Assembly: GCA_937858825.1 (NCBI GenBank) | Contig: CALMAI010000023.1 | Span: 51,690-115,689 of the forward strand | Direction: 5' to 3' | Length of the DNA: 64,000 nucleotides | DNA from: an uncultured Candidatus Peregrinibacteria bacterium | GTDB taxonomy: Bacteria > Patescibacteriota > Gracilibacteria > UBA1369 | Shown here: in pieces, positions 26,463 through 35,644 of the stretch | Position numbering within the stretch: the first letter of the stretch is position 1 | Layout of the letters: each line of letters starts with the position of its first letter | Made by a program: the position numbers and the translations under genes | The notes under the pieces: generated by a model | Seen by the model: only the letters and a program-made list of their open reading frames with translations | Database searches by the model: none | What the model was told of the DNA's origin: nothing

Positions 26463-27260
26463 ATGCCGATTGCTGTCCCAGACTGGATCTTTAACCCGAT
26501 CATGTTTGAAATCGGGCCATTTGTAGCCCGTTGGTATGGATTTATGTATGCCCTTTCCTTTATTTTGGGGTACCTTTTCCTTCACTATTCAAAGCCCGGA
26601 AAATCTCTAAAATTAAAAGCCAAAGATCTGGATACCTTCATTGTCTGGATCATTCTCGGCATTCTCTTGGGCGGAAGAATTGGTTACATTCTCTTTTATA
26701 ATCTGGCTTTTTACATCGAAAATCCGGTCAAAATTCTGGCCGTCTGGGAAGGAGGAATGTCATTCCACGGCGGACTTTTGGGCGTTGTGATTGCACTCGT
26801 CCTTTTCAGTAAAAAGAAAAAACGCAATCTGTGGCAACTCAGTGATGTTATTACCAGTTTTGTGCCACTGGGAGTCATGTTGGTGCGTATTGCCAACTTC
26901 ATCAATGCTGAACTCTACGGCCGTATTGCTACAGAAAACTGCATCTACTTCCCTACCGACCCATCAAACTGTCGCTATCCCTCGCAAATATATCAGGCTT
27001 TACTGGAAGGCTTAATCCTCTTTGTGATCCTTCAAATTGTTATTCATAAAAAACCAAAGACGGGAACCGTTTCAGCGCTTTTCCTCGTCCTCTATGGCAT
27101 TTTCAGAATTTTCATGGAACAGTTTCGCCAGCCAGATGCTCAAATTGGATTCCTGTGGGGAGGGATCACACAAGGACAACTTCTCTCCATCTTCATGGTT
27201 CTAGCTGGGATCATCCTCTTTATCCTTCGTCCAAAACTCCAGAAAGACTTGACAAAATAA
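26463..27260 (+). CDS. lgt: Prolipoprotein diacylglyceryl transferase
   Basis: 265 residues, seven transmembrane segments. The family blocks are visible: RWYGFMYALSF, GGRIGYILFYN, the catalytic FHGGLLG, and RIANFINAELYGRIAT near residue 140-160. Lgt transfers diacylglycerol from phosphatidylglycerol to the lipobox Cys of exported prolipoproteins. Its presence implies lipoproteins in this organism. A TATGCT-like box (about 26428) precedes the ATG. No neighbour forms an obvious operon with it. Confidence 0.95.
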   Translation: MPIAVPDWIFNPIMFEIGPFVARWYGFMYALSFILGYLFLHYSKPGKSLKLKAKDLDTFIVWIILGILLGGRIGYILFYNLAFYIENPVKILAVWEGGMSFHGGLLGVVIALVLFSKKKKRNLWQLSDVITSFVPLGVMLVRIANFINAELYGRIATENCIYFPTDPSNCRYPSQIYQALLEGLILFVILQIVIHKKPKTGTVSALFLVLYGIFRIFMEQFRQPDAQIGFLWGGITQGQLLSIFMVLAGIILFILRPKLQKDLTK

Positions 27261-27324
27261 GCAAAAAGCGTAATATTCACTCTTCGGAATGCTTATAACT
27301 GGTGAAACTTTTTAACTTTTAGAG

Positions 27325-28242
27325 ATGTCTCAACGAGGAAAAAACTGGAACCTGCCAGAACTGATACAGGATTATCAAAGTCCAGACCACGAAGATTCAG
27401 CACCAATAAGTATTCGTGTTGATACTTCAGACTCTGATCGCCCTACCCAGCCAGCACCTACCCGAAACAGTGGTGTTGAAAAAATCAGCTACAAAAAAGA
27501 AGCTCCGGAAAAAGAGCCTATTCAGGACAATACCGTTGAAGAAACACGACAGAAATACCGCAGCGAAAAAATCCTTGCAACTGCCTGGATCTCTCTTGTT
27601 CTTGGCGGAGGGCTTGGTTCACTCTATATGTACCAAACCAAACAAGGGCCATTTGCACCGCACGAAAAAACAACCACTGTAGAGACACCCCCAAAAGAAA
27701 CCCCGGAAGAAAAACCTCTCATCATCCAGAACGATGAAGATTTAAAGAGTGTGTTGGAAAAAGAAAACATAAAGGCTACCGCTGAAGATTTTGAATTTGA
27801 AACAGGAAGGCCAGCCCTTCACGCCAAAACTCTTCGATTGGTTGTAGTAGACAAAGAACCAAACACAAAGCCAACCTACAAATGGCAACCAATTATCCCA
27901 AAACCTGGAAAAGCACATATTGAAGAAGGAATTAAAGAACCTCAACTCCTTGTGGCAGTGCAGTTTATTAATCCCTATGCCCAAAGACTTATCAAGAAAG
28001 TCGTAAATCCGGGACCAGGTGCCCATCGCTATATCGCGCGAACACCTGACTCTGACGACCCTAATATTGTTTACTTTTATTTTGATCGTTGTACAAATCG
28101 TGAACAAGAACACGCACTCGCCCGTATTCGTATCCAAGATCCTCAAGATGCGAAAAGTCATATTTGGTATCAATCATTCAACATTCCAAAGTGCGCCACT
28201 GAAGCTGATAGTGTAGAATCGGACGAGCAGATTCAGGATTAA
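27325..28242 (+). CDS. Hypothetical single-pass membrane protein
   Basis: 305 residues. A charged cytoplasmic N-terminal region of about 85 residues (Asp/Glu/Lys/Pro-rich) is followed by one transmembrane helix (ATAWISLVLGGGLGSLYMY) and a Pro/Thr/Glu linker. The external ~190-residue C-terminal domain carries PNTKPTYKWQP, YAQRLIKKV, and RCTNREQEHALARI. I recognise no family. It lies 2 bases before the dihydrouridine synthase gene and leads a run of five to seven genes in the same direction, including the frd operon. Confidence 0.6.
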   Translation: MSQRGKNWNLPELIQDYQSPDHEDSAPISIRVDTSDSDRPTQPAPTRNSGVEKISYKKEAPEKEPIQDNTVEETRQKYRSEKILATAWISLVLGGGLGSLYMYQTKQGPFAPHEKTTTVETPPKETPEEKPLIIQNDEDLKSVLEKENIKATAEDFEFETGRPALHAKTLRLVVVDKEPNTKPTYKWQPIIPKPGKAHIEEGIKEPQLLVAVQFINPYAQRLIKKVVNPGPGAHRYIARTPDSDDPNIVYFYFDRCTNREQEHALARIRIQDPQDAKSHIWYQSFNIPKCATEADSVESDEQIQD

Positions 28243-28244
28243 TC

Positions 28245-29306
28245 ATGGAAAAAGGATTCTGGGCACAACTGGAAAAGCCAATCATAGGACTGGCGCCAAT
28301 GGATGGCGTGACCGATGCTCCTTTTCGATTTATGGCTACCAAATACGGAAAACCACATGTAATAATGACCGAATTTACTTCCGTCGAAGGCCTTTGCTAT
28401 GGGAATGAAAAAGGATTGAAGGCGTTTCTTTACGATCCAGTTGAACGACCAGTTGTTGCTCAGATTTTTGGATCCAATCCGGAAAGTTTTTATAAAGTTG
28501 CTTTTATTGTATCCGAGCTGGGATTCGACGGCATCGATATCAACATGGGTTGCCCCGCAAAAAATGTCGCCAGCAAAGGAAGTGGTGCCGCCTTAATTCA
28601 GACACCGGAAATCGCCAAAGAGATTATTCGCCAAACCCGAAAAGGAACACAGGACTGGGCGAATGGAAAAACCATGGAAGATGCTGAATTGCCGGAAAAC
28701 ATTATTCAGACAGTTCAGAGTATGCAACCAAAGCGTCCGGAAAAACGTGAACTACCAGTGTCAGTCAAAACACGAATCGGGTTTAATTCAAACGTTGCTG
28801 TTGAGTGGGCCAAACATCTTTTAGAAACCGAGCCAGTCAACATTTCTATCCACGGACGCACTTTAAAACAGATGTACACTGGAAGTGCTGACTGGGATGC
28901 CATTGCCGCAGCCGCTGAAGTTATCAAAAAAACGGAGACGACCGTATTGGGAAACGGAGATGTAGAGTCCGTTCAGGACGGACTGAAACGGGTAAAAGAA
29001 TATGGCGTGGATGGATTCATGATTGGACGCGCGGCATTTGGAAACCCATGGGTATTCAATCGTGAACATGCAGAGCTAACCCTGGAAGACCGATTAACAG
29101 CTGCAAAAGAACACTCTCACAAATATGAAGAGGTCCTGCGCGAGGACTATTTCTACCCTATGCGCAAACACCTTGCCTGGTACTGCAAAGGCTTTTATGG
29201 CGCCAGTGAAATCCGTAAAAAATTAATGAAAGCAGAGAACGCCAAAGAGGTTGAACAGATTTTGGACGAAATTTCTGCAATGGATTTTCCAGCTGATTCC
29301 AGCTAG
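28245..29306 (+). CDS. dus: tRNA-dihydrouridine synthase
   Basis: 353 residues. TIM-barrel flavoprotein: GLAPMDGVTDAPFR at the N-terminus, catalytic Cys in DINMGCPAKNVASKGSGA, then SVKTRIGF, SIHGRT, GNGDVES and GRAAFGNPW. It reduces uridines in tRNA to dihydrouridine with FMN and NADPH. Compared with typical Dus proteins there is an insertion of about 40 residues after IIRQTRKG, rich in Glu and Pro (DWANGKTMEDAELPEN to PEKRELP), before the VSVKTR strand. The following gene (frdA) begins 9 bases downstream. Confidence 0.94.
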   Translation: MEKGFWAQLEKPIIGLAPMDGVTDAPFRFMATKYGKPHVIMTEFTSVEGLCYGNEKGLKAFLYDPVERPVVAQIFGSNPESFYKVAFIVSELGFDGIDINMGCPAKNVASKGSGAALIQTPEIAKEIIRQTRKGTQDWANGKTMEDAELPENIIQTVQSMQPKRPEKRELPVSVKTRIGFNSNVAVEWAKHLLETEPVNISIHGRTLKQMYTGSADWDAIAAAAEVIKKTETTVLGNGDVESVQDGLKRVKEYGVDGFMIGRAAFGNPWVFNREHAELTLEDRLTAAKEHSHKYEEVLREDYFYPMRKHLAWYCKGFYGASEIRKKLMKAENAKEVEQILDEISAMDFPADSS

Positions 29307-29315
29307 AATGCGGGT

Positions 29316-31016
29316 ATGGAAATAATTCAGGAACATGACGTCCTGATCGTTGGAGGTGGAGCCGCAGGGCTGCGCGCAGCGATTGCAGCAGCGGAAAAAA
29401 ATCCGCGACTCAGCATTGCTATCATTTCCAAAGTCTATCCCACCCGCAGCCATACCGTTTCTGCAGAAGGCGGAATTGCCGCTGCCTTAGACAAAGGTGA
29501 CACACTTCGATCACACGCAAAAGACACCATTAAAGGAAGCGATTATCTTGCCGATCAGGATGCCGTTGAATTTTTTGTAAAACGCGCAAAGGAAGAAGTT
29601 TTATTAATGGAACAGTGGGGATGCCCATGGAGCCGCAAAGAGGATGGGGACATAGCTGTTCGGGCGTTTGGAGGCATGAGTAAAAAAAGAACCGTTTTTG
29701 CAGCCGATAAAACCGGCTTTTTTATGCTACACAATCTATTTGAAAGAACACTCGTCCATAACAACATTCATCGCTACGATGAATGGTTTGTGACAAAGTT
29801 GTTAACCGATAGCAAAGGCGCCACCGGCGTGGTGGCAATCGATCAAAAAGAAGGAGAAATGGTAGCTCTGGCAGCCAAAGCCATCATTATGTGTACCGGT
29901 GGCGCCGGCAAAATGTACCTGAACACCACCAACGGCGCGATCAAAACCGGCGATGGCATGGCATTGGCCTATAACGAAGGGGCCCTCCTCAAAGACATGG
30001 AATTTATGCAGTTCCACCCAACAGCCCTTCCCAAAACCGGAATTCTTATTACCGAAGCGGCCCGAGGCGAAGGAGGATACCTCTACAACGCCAAAGGAGA
30101 ACGCTTCCTGGAACGCTATGTCCCTCACAAAATGGAACTCGGGCCGCGCGACCTGATCTCCCGCGCTATCAACACCGAATATAAAGAAGGTCGTGGCTTT
30201 AAAGGTCCCTACGGAAACTACGTCCACCTGGACATCCGTCACCTGGGTGAAAAAAAGATCAACGAGAAACTCCCTCAAATCCGCGAACTGGCCAAAGATT
30301 TCATGAACGTCGACCCGGTCTACAAACCGATTCCTGTCACCCCAACTCAGCACTACACCATGGGTGGTATTCATACCAACATCAAAGGCGAGACCAACAT
30401 TCCCGGCCTCTACTCCGCTGGTGAAGCCGCCTGCGTTTCTATCAACGGCGCTAACCGTCTCGGTTCCAACTCCCTTGCCGAATGCCTGGTCTTTGGCGCC
30501 GAAGCAGGAACAGCAGCAGCAAACTACTGCCAAAGAATAAAACTCAGAAATCCATCACGCAAAAAACTTTCCGACGAGAAAAAACGAATCGAATCCATTC
30601 TTACGAATAAAGGAAAAGAAAACCCATATAAAATCCGTGAGGATATGCAAAAAGTTATGGATCAACACGCTGGCATTGTCCGGACAGAAAAAGAACTTAG
30701 CAAAGGCATCACCAAAATCCGTGAACTCAAAAAACGATCCCAAAAAATCGGGCTCAGCCAATCAAACATGGTTTTCAACAGCCAACTTATCAACACACTG
30801 GAGTTGGAGGCCATGCTCACTTTAGCAGAAACACTTCTCATTGCTGCCAAAGAACGCAAAGAAAGTCGCGGAGCTCACTTCCGATCCGACTACCCGGAAA
30901 GAAACGACGAAAAATTCCTGCACCACATAACTATTTCCAAAGGCCCGCGAACACCAAAAGTCACACATTTACCAGTGCCAATAACCAAATGGCAACCAGA
31001 AGTAAGATCATATTAA
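29316..31016 (+). CDS. frdA: Fumarate reductase / succinate dehydrogenase flavoprotein subunit
   Basis: 566 residues. FAD Rossmann motif VGGGAAGLRAAIAAA near residue 10; RSHTVSAEGGIAAAL contains the His that covalently binds FAD in this family. The active-site Arg/His region is MEFMQFHPTALPKTGILITEAARGEG; HYTMGGI near 350 is the conserved fumarate-site block; ANRLGSNSLAE closes the FAD domain. As the four-gene order and the C and D subunits look like Escherichia coli FrdABCD, this is most likely the catalytic subunit of quinol:fumarate reductase. It works at the cytoplasmic membrane face with FrdB. Confidence 0.94.
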   Translation: MEIIQEHDVLIVGGGAAGLRAAIAAAEKNPRLSIAIISKVYPTRSHTVSAEGGIAAALDKGDTLRSHAKDTIKGSDYLADQDAVEFFVKRAKEEVLLMEQWGCPWSRKEDGDIAVRAFGGMSKKRTVFAADKTGFFMLHNLFERTLVHNNIHRYDEWFVTKLLTDSKGATGVVAIDQKEGEMVALAAKAIIMCTGGAGKMYLNTTNGAIKTGDGMALAYNEGALLKDMEFMQFHPTALPKTGILITEAARGEGGYLYNAKGERFLERYVPHKMELGPRDLISRAINTEYKEGRGFKGPYGNYVHLDIRHLGEKKINEKLPQIRELAKDFMNVDPVYKPIPVTPTQHYTMGGIHTNIKGETNIPGLYSAGEAACVSINGANRLGSNSLAECLVFGAEAGTAAANYCQRIKLRNPSRKKLSDEKKRIESILTNKGKENPYKIREDMQKVMDQHAGIVRTEKELSKGITKIRELKKRSQKIGLSQSNMVFNSQLINTLELEAMLTLAETLLIAAKERKESRGAHFRSDYPERNDEKFLHHITISKGPRTPKVTHLPVPITKWQPEVRSY

Positions 31017-31023
31017 TCCTACT

Positions 31024-31758
31024 ATGCAGCGAATTATCACCATCAACATCAAACGCTACGACCCGGAAACCGAAGAGGTTTCCATCTCTGCATACAAAGT
31101 AGAAACCGAACAGGATGCCACTATTTTGGACATTCTCAACTTTCTCAATGAACACAAACACGCGGCAATCTCTTATCGATTTTCATGTCGCATGAGCATT
31201 TGCGGAAGCTGCGGAGCCATGGTCAACGGTCGACCAACCCTCATGTGTTCAACCTTTATCCGCGACTTACCGGACGACATCACTGTCGAACCAATGAGAA
31301 ACTTTCCAGTCATTCGCGACCTTGTCGTCGACACCGACAACGCTATGGATAAAATGCGCGACGCACTCCCCTACACCAGTTTCGTCAGCAAAAAATCCAA
31401 AAAGCCAATCAAACAAATACCCGAAGAACTGGAAAAACTCAAACAGACCAGCCAATGTATCAAATGCATGCTCTGCTACAGTGCCTGCCCGGTTTATGCT
31501 GTCGACGAAGAGTTCATTGGACCGGCTGCCACTGCCACAGCTTACCGTTACGACCAGGACACGCATGATGAAGTAAAAGAGGAGCGCATGGACTCTCTCA
31601 CTAGCAAAGATGGCGTATGGAAATGTAGCTTTGTTGGGGAATGTTCCGATGTCTGCCCAAAGAATGTTGACCCAGCCCTCGCCATTCAAAAAATGAAAAT
31701 TATGGGAGTCCTCCACACAACAAAAAAACTTATCAAACCTTCCAAATCGAAGACATGA
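31024..31758 (+). CDS. frdB: Fumarate reductase iron-sulfur subunit
   Basis: 244 residues. Three cluster motifs are complete: 2Fe-2S CRMSICGSCGAMVNGRPTLMC, 4Fe-4S CIKCMLCYSACP, and the third set CSFVGECSDVCPKNVDP, nearly the form in the enterobacterial fumarate reductase. It carries electrons from the membrane quinol to the flavin. The stop codon TGA overlaps the FrdC ATG (ATGA, 31755-31758), which implies translational coupling and also confirms that TGA is a stop in this genome. Confidence 0.95.
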   Translation: MQRIITINIKRYDPETEEVSISAYKVETEQDATILDILNFLNEHKHAAISYRFSCRMSICGSCGAMVNGRPTLMCSTFIRDLPDDITVEPMRNFPVIRDLVVDTDNAMDKMRDALPYTSFVSKKSKKPIKQIPEELEKLKQTSQCIKCMLCYSACPVYAVDEEFIGPAATATAYRYDQDTHDEVKEERMDSLTSKDGVWKCSFVGECSDVCPKNVDPALAIQKMKIMGVLHTTKKLIKPSKSKT

Positions 31759-32102
31759 AAGAGTTAGAACAAAAACTGGAACCAAAGTGGTGGAAACGAT
31801 CAGAAGGAGCCCGCGCCTATCACCTCCGCGAATTCAGTGGCATCCTTATTGGAGTATGGTGCATATACTTCCTCAACATTCCTGCCACCCTTGGATTCAC
31901 CATTCAAAGTCCATGGTACGGTTTCATCATGAACGGAATAGGATTGGTGGGAGCCATTCTCCACAGCTCATCCTGGCTCAAAATCATGCCAAAACTCACC
32001 CCATTCAATCTAAAGGATCAACAACAAAATATCCTCTTTGCCACTCTTATCCTTGTCTGGCTTGCAGTAAGCGCAGCAACTTTACTCATCCTCTGGCCAT
32101 GA
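31755..32102 (+). CDS. frdC: Fumarate reductase membrane anchor subunit C
   Basis: 115 residues with three predicted helices. WWKRSEGARAYHLREFSGILIGVW and the GLVGAILHSSSWLKIMP block correspond to the FrdC pattern WWKKxxxYRxYMLRE...AALLHTxTWFELAPK of enterobacteria. FrdC anchors the catalytic dimer and helps bind quinol. It has ATGA overlaps with both neighbours, typical of stoichiometric expression. There is no haem ligand pattern of the SdhC type, consistent with a haem-less type D reductase. Confidence 0.85.
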   Translation: MKELEQKLEPKWWKRSEGARAYHLREFSGILIGVWCIYFLNIPATLGFTIQSPWYGFIMNGIGLVGAILHSSSWLKIMPKLTPFNLKDQQQNILFATLILVWLAVSAATLLILWP

Positions 32103-32398
32103 AAAAACAACCTGCCATTATAAAAGGACTCCTCTGGGGACTTTTCTCCGCGACGGCAACTGCGTCAGCTTTCCTTCTTCCCGGATTTATTATTGGCCAG
32201 TTTTTCAACAAAAATTATAATCACAACCTCTCCCCCTTTCTTTTATATGGAACCATTGGAATTATCTTTTTTTGCGCGGCGTACCATTCCTTTTATAGAA
32301 TCAAAGCTTCCGATCATGACCTTCACCTCCTTTCAACATTTACGAAAGCTTTTGGCATCTTTGTAATTATAACAATCGCCTTTCTCTTCATTCCTTAA
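32099..32398 (+). CDS. frdD: Fumarate reductase membrane anchor subunit D
   Basis: 99 residues from the ATG at 32099, which overlaps the FrdC stop (ATGA). Pattern: KGLLWGLFSATATASAFLLP matches the FrdD start (FWGLFxAGGMxSAxxxP), and FCAAYHSFYRIKASDHDLHLL matches the conserved His-rich GLHRxHHAMHDL helix. Three transmembrane helices. It is the second quinol-binding anchor. A longer open frame beginning at 31787 reads through frdC in the wrong frame and is not the gene. Confidence 0.82.
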   Translation: MKKQPAIIKGLLWGLFSATATASAFLLPGFIIGQFFNKNYNHNLSPFLLYGTIGIIFFCAAYHSFYRIKASDHDLHLLSTFTKAFGIFVIITIAFLFIP

Positions 32399-32408
32399 CC
32401 TTTCTTCT

Positions 32409-33881
32409 GTGTCTGTAAAAAAAGCACAAACCCGAACCGAACGAGACGCACTTGGATCCATAAAAGTCCCAAAAGACGCATACTATGGATCGTTTACCGC
32501 ACGGGCACTCCAGAACTTTAATGTAAGCAAAATCAAAGCTTTCCCATCATTCCGTATAGCCCTCGCGAACATTAAAATAGCAGCAGCTCAAACCAATGCC
32601 GAACTCGGAGAACTCCAGAAAAGTCACGCTAAAGCTATCATCCAGGCAGCCAACGAATTTATTGATGGAAAATTTTACGATGAATACCCTATCGACATCT
32701 TTCAGGCCGGAGCAGGAACACCGTTCAACATGAATCTGAACGAAATTCTCGCCAATCGTGCCAACGAAATATTAGGTGGGAAAAAGGGAGAGTACAAACC
32801 AATTACCCCCAACAATCACGTCAACTGGGGACAATCCTCTAATGACGCCATTCCAACAGCCATACGTCTCGCAGCACTGACAGAAGCCCGGGAACTCCTC
32901 CCAGAAATAGAAAAGCTTTCAAAAGCCTTTTTCCAAAAATCCAAACAGTTCAAAAATATTCTCAAAATTGGTCGGACTCATCTTCAGGATGCAGTTCCCA
33001 TCACTCTTGGACAAGAGTTTGAAGCGTGGGGATCAACCATTAAACGTTCCCACGATCACATCAAACAGTCTTTTAGCCATCTTCAGGAGATTGCCATTGG
33101 AGGGACAGCACTCGGAACCGGCATTACCGCACATCCAAAATACCGCTCCCTCATGGTCAAAAATCTGAGCAAATTAACAAAAATCCGTTTCTATCCAACA
33201 AAATATCCCATGGAGCTCAGCTCCAATATGTCTGCGTTTGCGATTGCATCCGGATCGCTCGCAACACTCGGCAACGACCTTATTCGCATAAGCAAAGACC
33301 TCCGCATTCTTGCCTCAGGACCAGCCGGAGCAATCAATGAAATCAATCTTCCCGAAGTTGAGCCGGGATCATCAATCATGCCTGGAAAAGTAAACCCATC
33401 TATTGCTGAATGTATGACCATGATCGGCCTTCAGATTAATGGAAATCATCACACTGTTACCGCCGCTGTTCGTGAAAGTGAACTGGAACTCAACACTATG
33501 ACGCCAGTCATTATGCTCAACCTCTTATGGTCAATTCACATTCTCCAGTCTGGATGTGCCATGTTCCGGGACCTCTGCGTAAAAGGCATTACCGCCAACA
33601 CAGATCACATCGAAAAGCTACTCAATGGGAGCCTTTGCCTGGCAACCGGACTCTCTCCTTATATAGGGTACAAAGCAACCGCAGAATTGGTAAATGAAGC
33701 CCTCAAAAAAGGAAAATCCCTCATGGAAACAGCCGAATCAAAAGATTTTATGACCAAAAAAGAGCTGACCACCATTCTATCAGCAAAAAAACTCACCAAA
33801 CCGCATGCCACAGACCAAAAACTCAAAAAAAGGATCGAAAATAATCCAAACTTCCAGGAATTCATAAAGAAAATCAGTTGA
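32409..33881 (+). CDS. Aspartase/fumarase-superfamily lyase
   Basis: 490 residues from a GTG start. Signature GSSIMPGKVNP near residue 320; GRTHLQDAVPITLGQEFEAW; NHVNWGQSSNDAIPTA. Some positions look like aspartase (DAYYGSFTARALQNF, GQEFEAW, NEINLPE) and others like class II fumarase (SSND, PGKVNP), so the choice is open. Ten bases behind frdD, it probably feeds fumarate to the reductase: from aspartate with release of ammonia, or from malate with loss of water. Either would close a short fumarate-respiration module. Confidence 0.88.
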   Translation: MSVKKAQTRTERDALGSIKVPKDAYYGSFTARALQNFNVSKIKAFPSFRIALANIKIAAAQTNAELGELQKSHAKAIIQAANEFIDGKFYDEYPIDIFQAGAGTPFNMNLNEILANRANEILGGKKGEYKPITPNNHVNWGQSSNDAIPTAIRLAALTEARELLPEIEKLSKAFFQKSKQFKNILKIGRTHLQDAVPITLGQEFEAWGSTIKRSHDHIKQSFSHLQEIAIGGTALGTGITAHPKYRSLMVKNLSKLTKIRFYPTKYPMELSSNMSAFAIASGSLATLGNDLIRISKDLRILASGPAGAINEINLPEVEPGSSIMPGKVNPSIAECMTMIGLQINGNHHTVTAAVRESELELNTMTPVIMLNLLWSIHILQSGCAMFRDLCVKGITANTDHIEKLLNGSLCLATGLSPYIGYKATAELVNEALKKGKSLMETAESKDFMTKKELTTILSAKKLTKPHATDQKLKKRIENNPNFQEFIKKIS

Positions 33882-33950
33882 TTCCTCCCAACTGCACTTG
33901 ACTCCTGAGCCGAACTCCGCTTAAATATTGAAGCTTTTAACCAGAAAAAC

Positions 33951-34211
33951 ATGGCATCGAAACAACACGGGCTTACAACAATGAACGCCACACGGCCAAA
34001 GAAAAAGATACGACATCGCAAAAATAAGATAAACGCCCGCAAACGAAAACAAGTACTTTTAACAGCACTAGAAGAAGCAATTGCCGTAGCCAGAGGTGAA
34101 CATAGTTCTAAAAAAGCCGCTGCTCCAGCAAAAAAAGAGACTGCAAAGAAACCAGCCGCTAAAAAGCCGGCAGCAAAGAAAGAGACCAAGAAAGCCGAAA
34201 AAGAAGCGTAA
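33951..34211 (+). CDS. Small basic Lys/Ala-rich (histone H1-like) protein
   Basis: 86 residues. N-terminal half is Lys/Arg-rich with KKKIRHRKNK; the C-terminal half is a low-complexity run of AAKKPA-type repeats like histone H1 or AlgP tails. Likely to bind nucleic acid (DNA or rRNA), inferred from composition only. It is flanked by an intrinsic terminator and lies apart from its neighbours. Confidence 0.6.
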   Translation: MASKQHGLTTMNATRPKKKIRHRKNKINARKRKQVLLTALEEAIAVARGEHSSKKAAAPAKKETAKKPAAKKPAAKKETKKAEKEA

Positions 34212-34235
34212 CATTCATTTCATTCCCAACCCTTT

Positions 34236-34262
34236 AAGACAGGCCCTAGGCCTGTCTTTTTT
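34236..34262 (+). terminator. Rho-independent terminator
   Basis: A perfect 10-bp stem (AAGACAGGCC and GGCCTGTCTT, CTA loop) followed by a T run, 24 bases after the stop of the basic protein gene. Confidence 0.93.
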
Positions 34263-34275
34263 GTGTCAATTATAG

Positions 34276-34281
34276 TATAAT
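34276..34281 (+). promoter_or_regulatory. TATAAT box upstream of the MgtC-like gene
   Basis: Perfect TATAAT between the terminator and the GTG start at 34305; no clear -35. Confidence 0.45.
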
Positions 34282-34304
34282 ACTATGATCTATAAGCCAA
34301 AAAA

Positions 34305-35624
34305 GTGGTTGAAATCCAAACCCAAATCGTTCCTTTTATTGTCGCTATCCTTATTGGCGGGCTTGTTGGAGTAGAGCGCGAAAGGAAAAAACAGGCATCA
34401 CGGAAAATGGCCGCAACCGGAATTCGTACCAGCATTTTTGTGAGCCTTCTTGGAGCAATGTCTGCTTATTTCAGCCAACAGTTTGGATGGAATATTTTTA
34501 TTGTCTCACTTATTGGCCTTCTCACATTTATTAGCATTTCACATTGGTATCTCACTATTCAGTACAAACGGATTGGTATCACCACTGAAGTTTCAAGTGT
34601 TCTCCTCTTTCTTTATGGAGCTCTCTGTACTATTGGCCAGGTTCAACTTGCGGTAATTCTGGGGATCCTTACCGCACTACTTCTTTCACTGCGCAGCTAC
34701 CTCCACGGAGCTGTAAAAAAGCTCAGTGACCGCGAACTCTACGACACCATTAAATTCGCAATTATTGCTTTTATCATCCTCCCCTTCCTCCCCGATCAAA
34801 GCTTCGATCAACAAATCCTCAGTCCATTTATAGGAATCCCTCAAAGTGAGCTTCACGGCAGTTTTCAGACCATTGATGTACTAAACCCCTATCGCATCTG
34901 GTTCCTGGTTGTTTTTGTCTCAGGGATTAATTTCATTGGTTACATTCTGGTGAAACTGTTTGGCGAAAAGCTCGGAATTGCACTTTCCGGACTTATGGGC
35001 GGTCTCTATTCCAGCACAGCAACCTCGTTAACTCTCGCAAACGAAAGCAAAAACTCTCCCCGAAAATCACCATTTATTGCGGGAATAGTTTTCGCCTGCG
35101 CTTTCAGCTTCATTAAAAGTTTCCTCTTTATACGAACCCTGAATGAAGATCTGTTCACACGTGTCCTCATCCCACTTTTTTTGATGTTCGCCTACCTTGC
35201 AATAGCAGGACTTTATTACCTTTTCAGATCAAAAAAAACGACCAAAAAATCAAACCCTGTCAGCACTCTTTCCACACCATTTTCCCTAAAAAGTGCTCTC
35301 AAACTGGGAAGCTTTATCATTGCCGCCCTCTTGATTGCCAAAATTTCCCTCTCCCTTGCCGGAGTGGAACTTTACTACGTCATCGCCACACTCAGCGCCT
35401 TTTTTGCTGTTGATGATCCAATCGTCATTTCAACCGCCGCATCTGCCGGCAACCTCCTGGACATGGAACATGCCAAAAACATTATTCTTCTGGTCACCTA
35501 CCTCAACATGGTCCAGAAAGTTTTCATCATTCACTTTTTTGGAAACAGAAAACTCGTGAAGCCCCTGGCAATCATTTTTGGAGGACTTCTCCTTGTCACC
35601 TTTGCCGGGTTCATCTATCTTTAA
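34305..35624 (+). CDS. MgtC/SapB-like membrane protein with DUF4010 domain
   Basis: 439 residues, GTG start, about eleven helices. N-terminal MgtC domain: GGLVGVERERKKQ, RTSIFVSLLGAMSA (the VGxERE and RT motifs are typical). The C-terminal half resembles DUF4010 (GINFIGYILVKLFGEKLGIALSGLMGGLYSSTATSLTLA, split here by loops). MgtC-type proteins are tied to Mg2+ homeostasis and F-ATPase modulation; the DUF4010 fusion is of unknown role. A small open frame and the ftsQ-like gene follow closely. Confidence 0.85.
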   Translation: MVEIQTQIVPFIVAILIGGLVGVERERKKQASRKMAATGIRTSIFVSLLGAMSAYFSQQFGWNIFIVSLIGLLTFISISHWYLTIQYKRIGITTEVSSVLLFLYGALCTIGQVQLAVILGILTALLLSLRSYLHGAVKKLSDRELYDTIKFAIIAFIILPFLPDQSFDQQILSPFIGIPQSELHGSFQTIDVLNPYRIWFLVVFVSGINFIGYILVKLFGEKLGIALSGLMGGLYSSTATSLTLANESKNSPRKSPFIAGIVFACAFSFIKSFLFIRTLNEDLFTRVLIPLFLMFAYLAIAGLYYLFRSKKTTKKSNPVSTLSTPFSLKSALKLGSFIIAALLIAKISLSLAGVELYYVIATLSAFFAVDDPIVISTAASAGNLLDMEHAKNIILLVTYLNMVQKVFIIHFFGNRKLVKPLAIIFGGLLLVTFAGFIYL

Positions 35625-35644
35625 CGGAGCCAATTAGAGCTCCC

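Noticed and set aside
31787..32098. An upstream extension of frdD in a long open frame starting at 31787
   Set aside because: This part is in the wrong frame relative to frdC, which has clear FrdC motifs. The true frdD start is the ATGA overlap at 32099.
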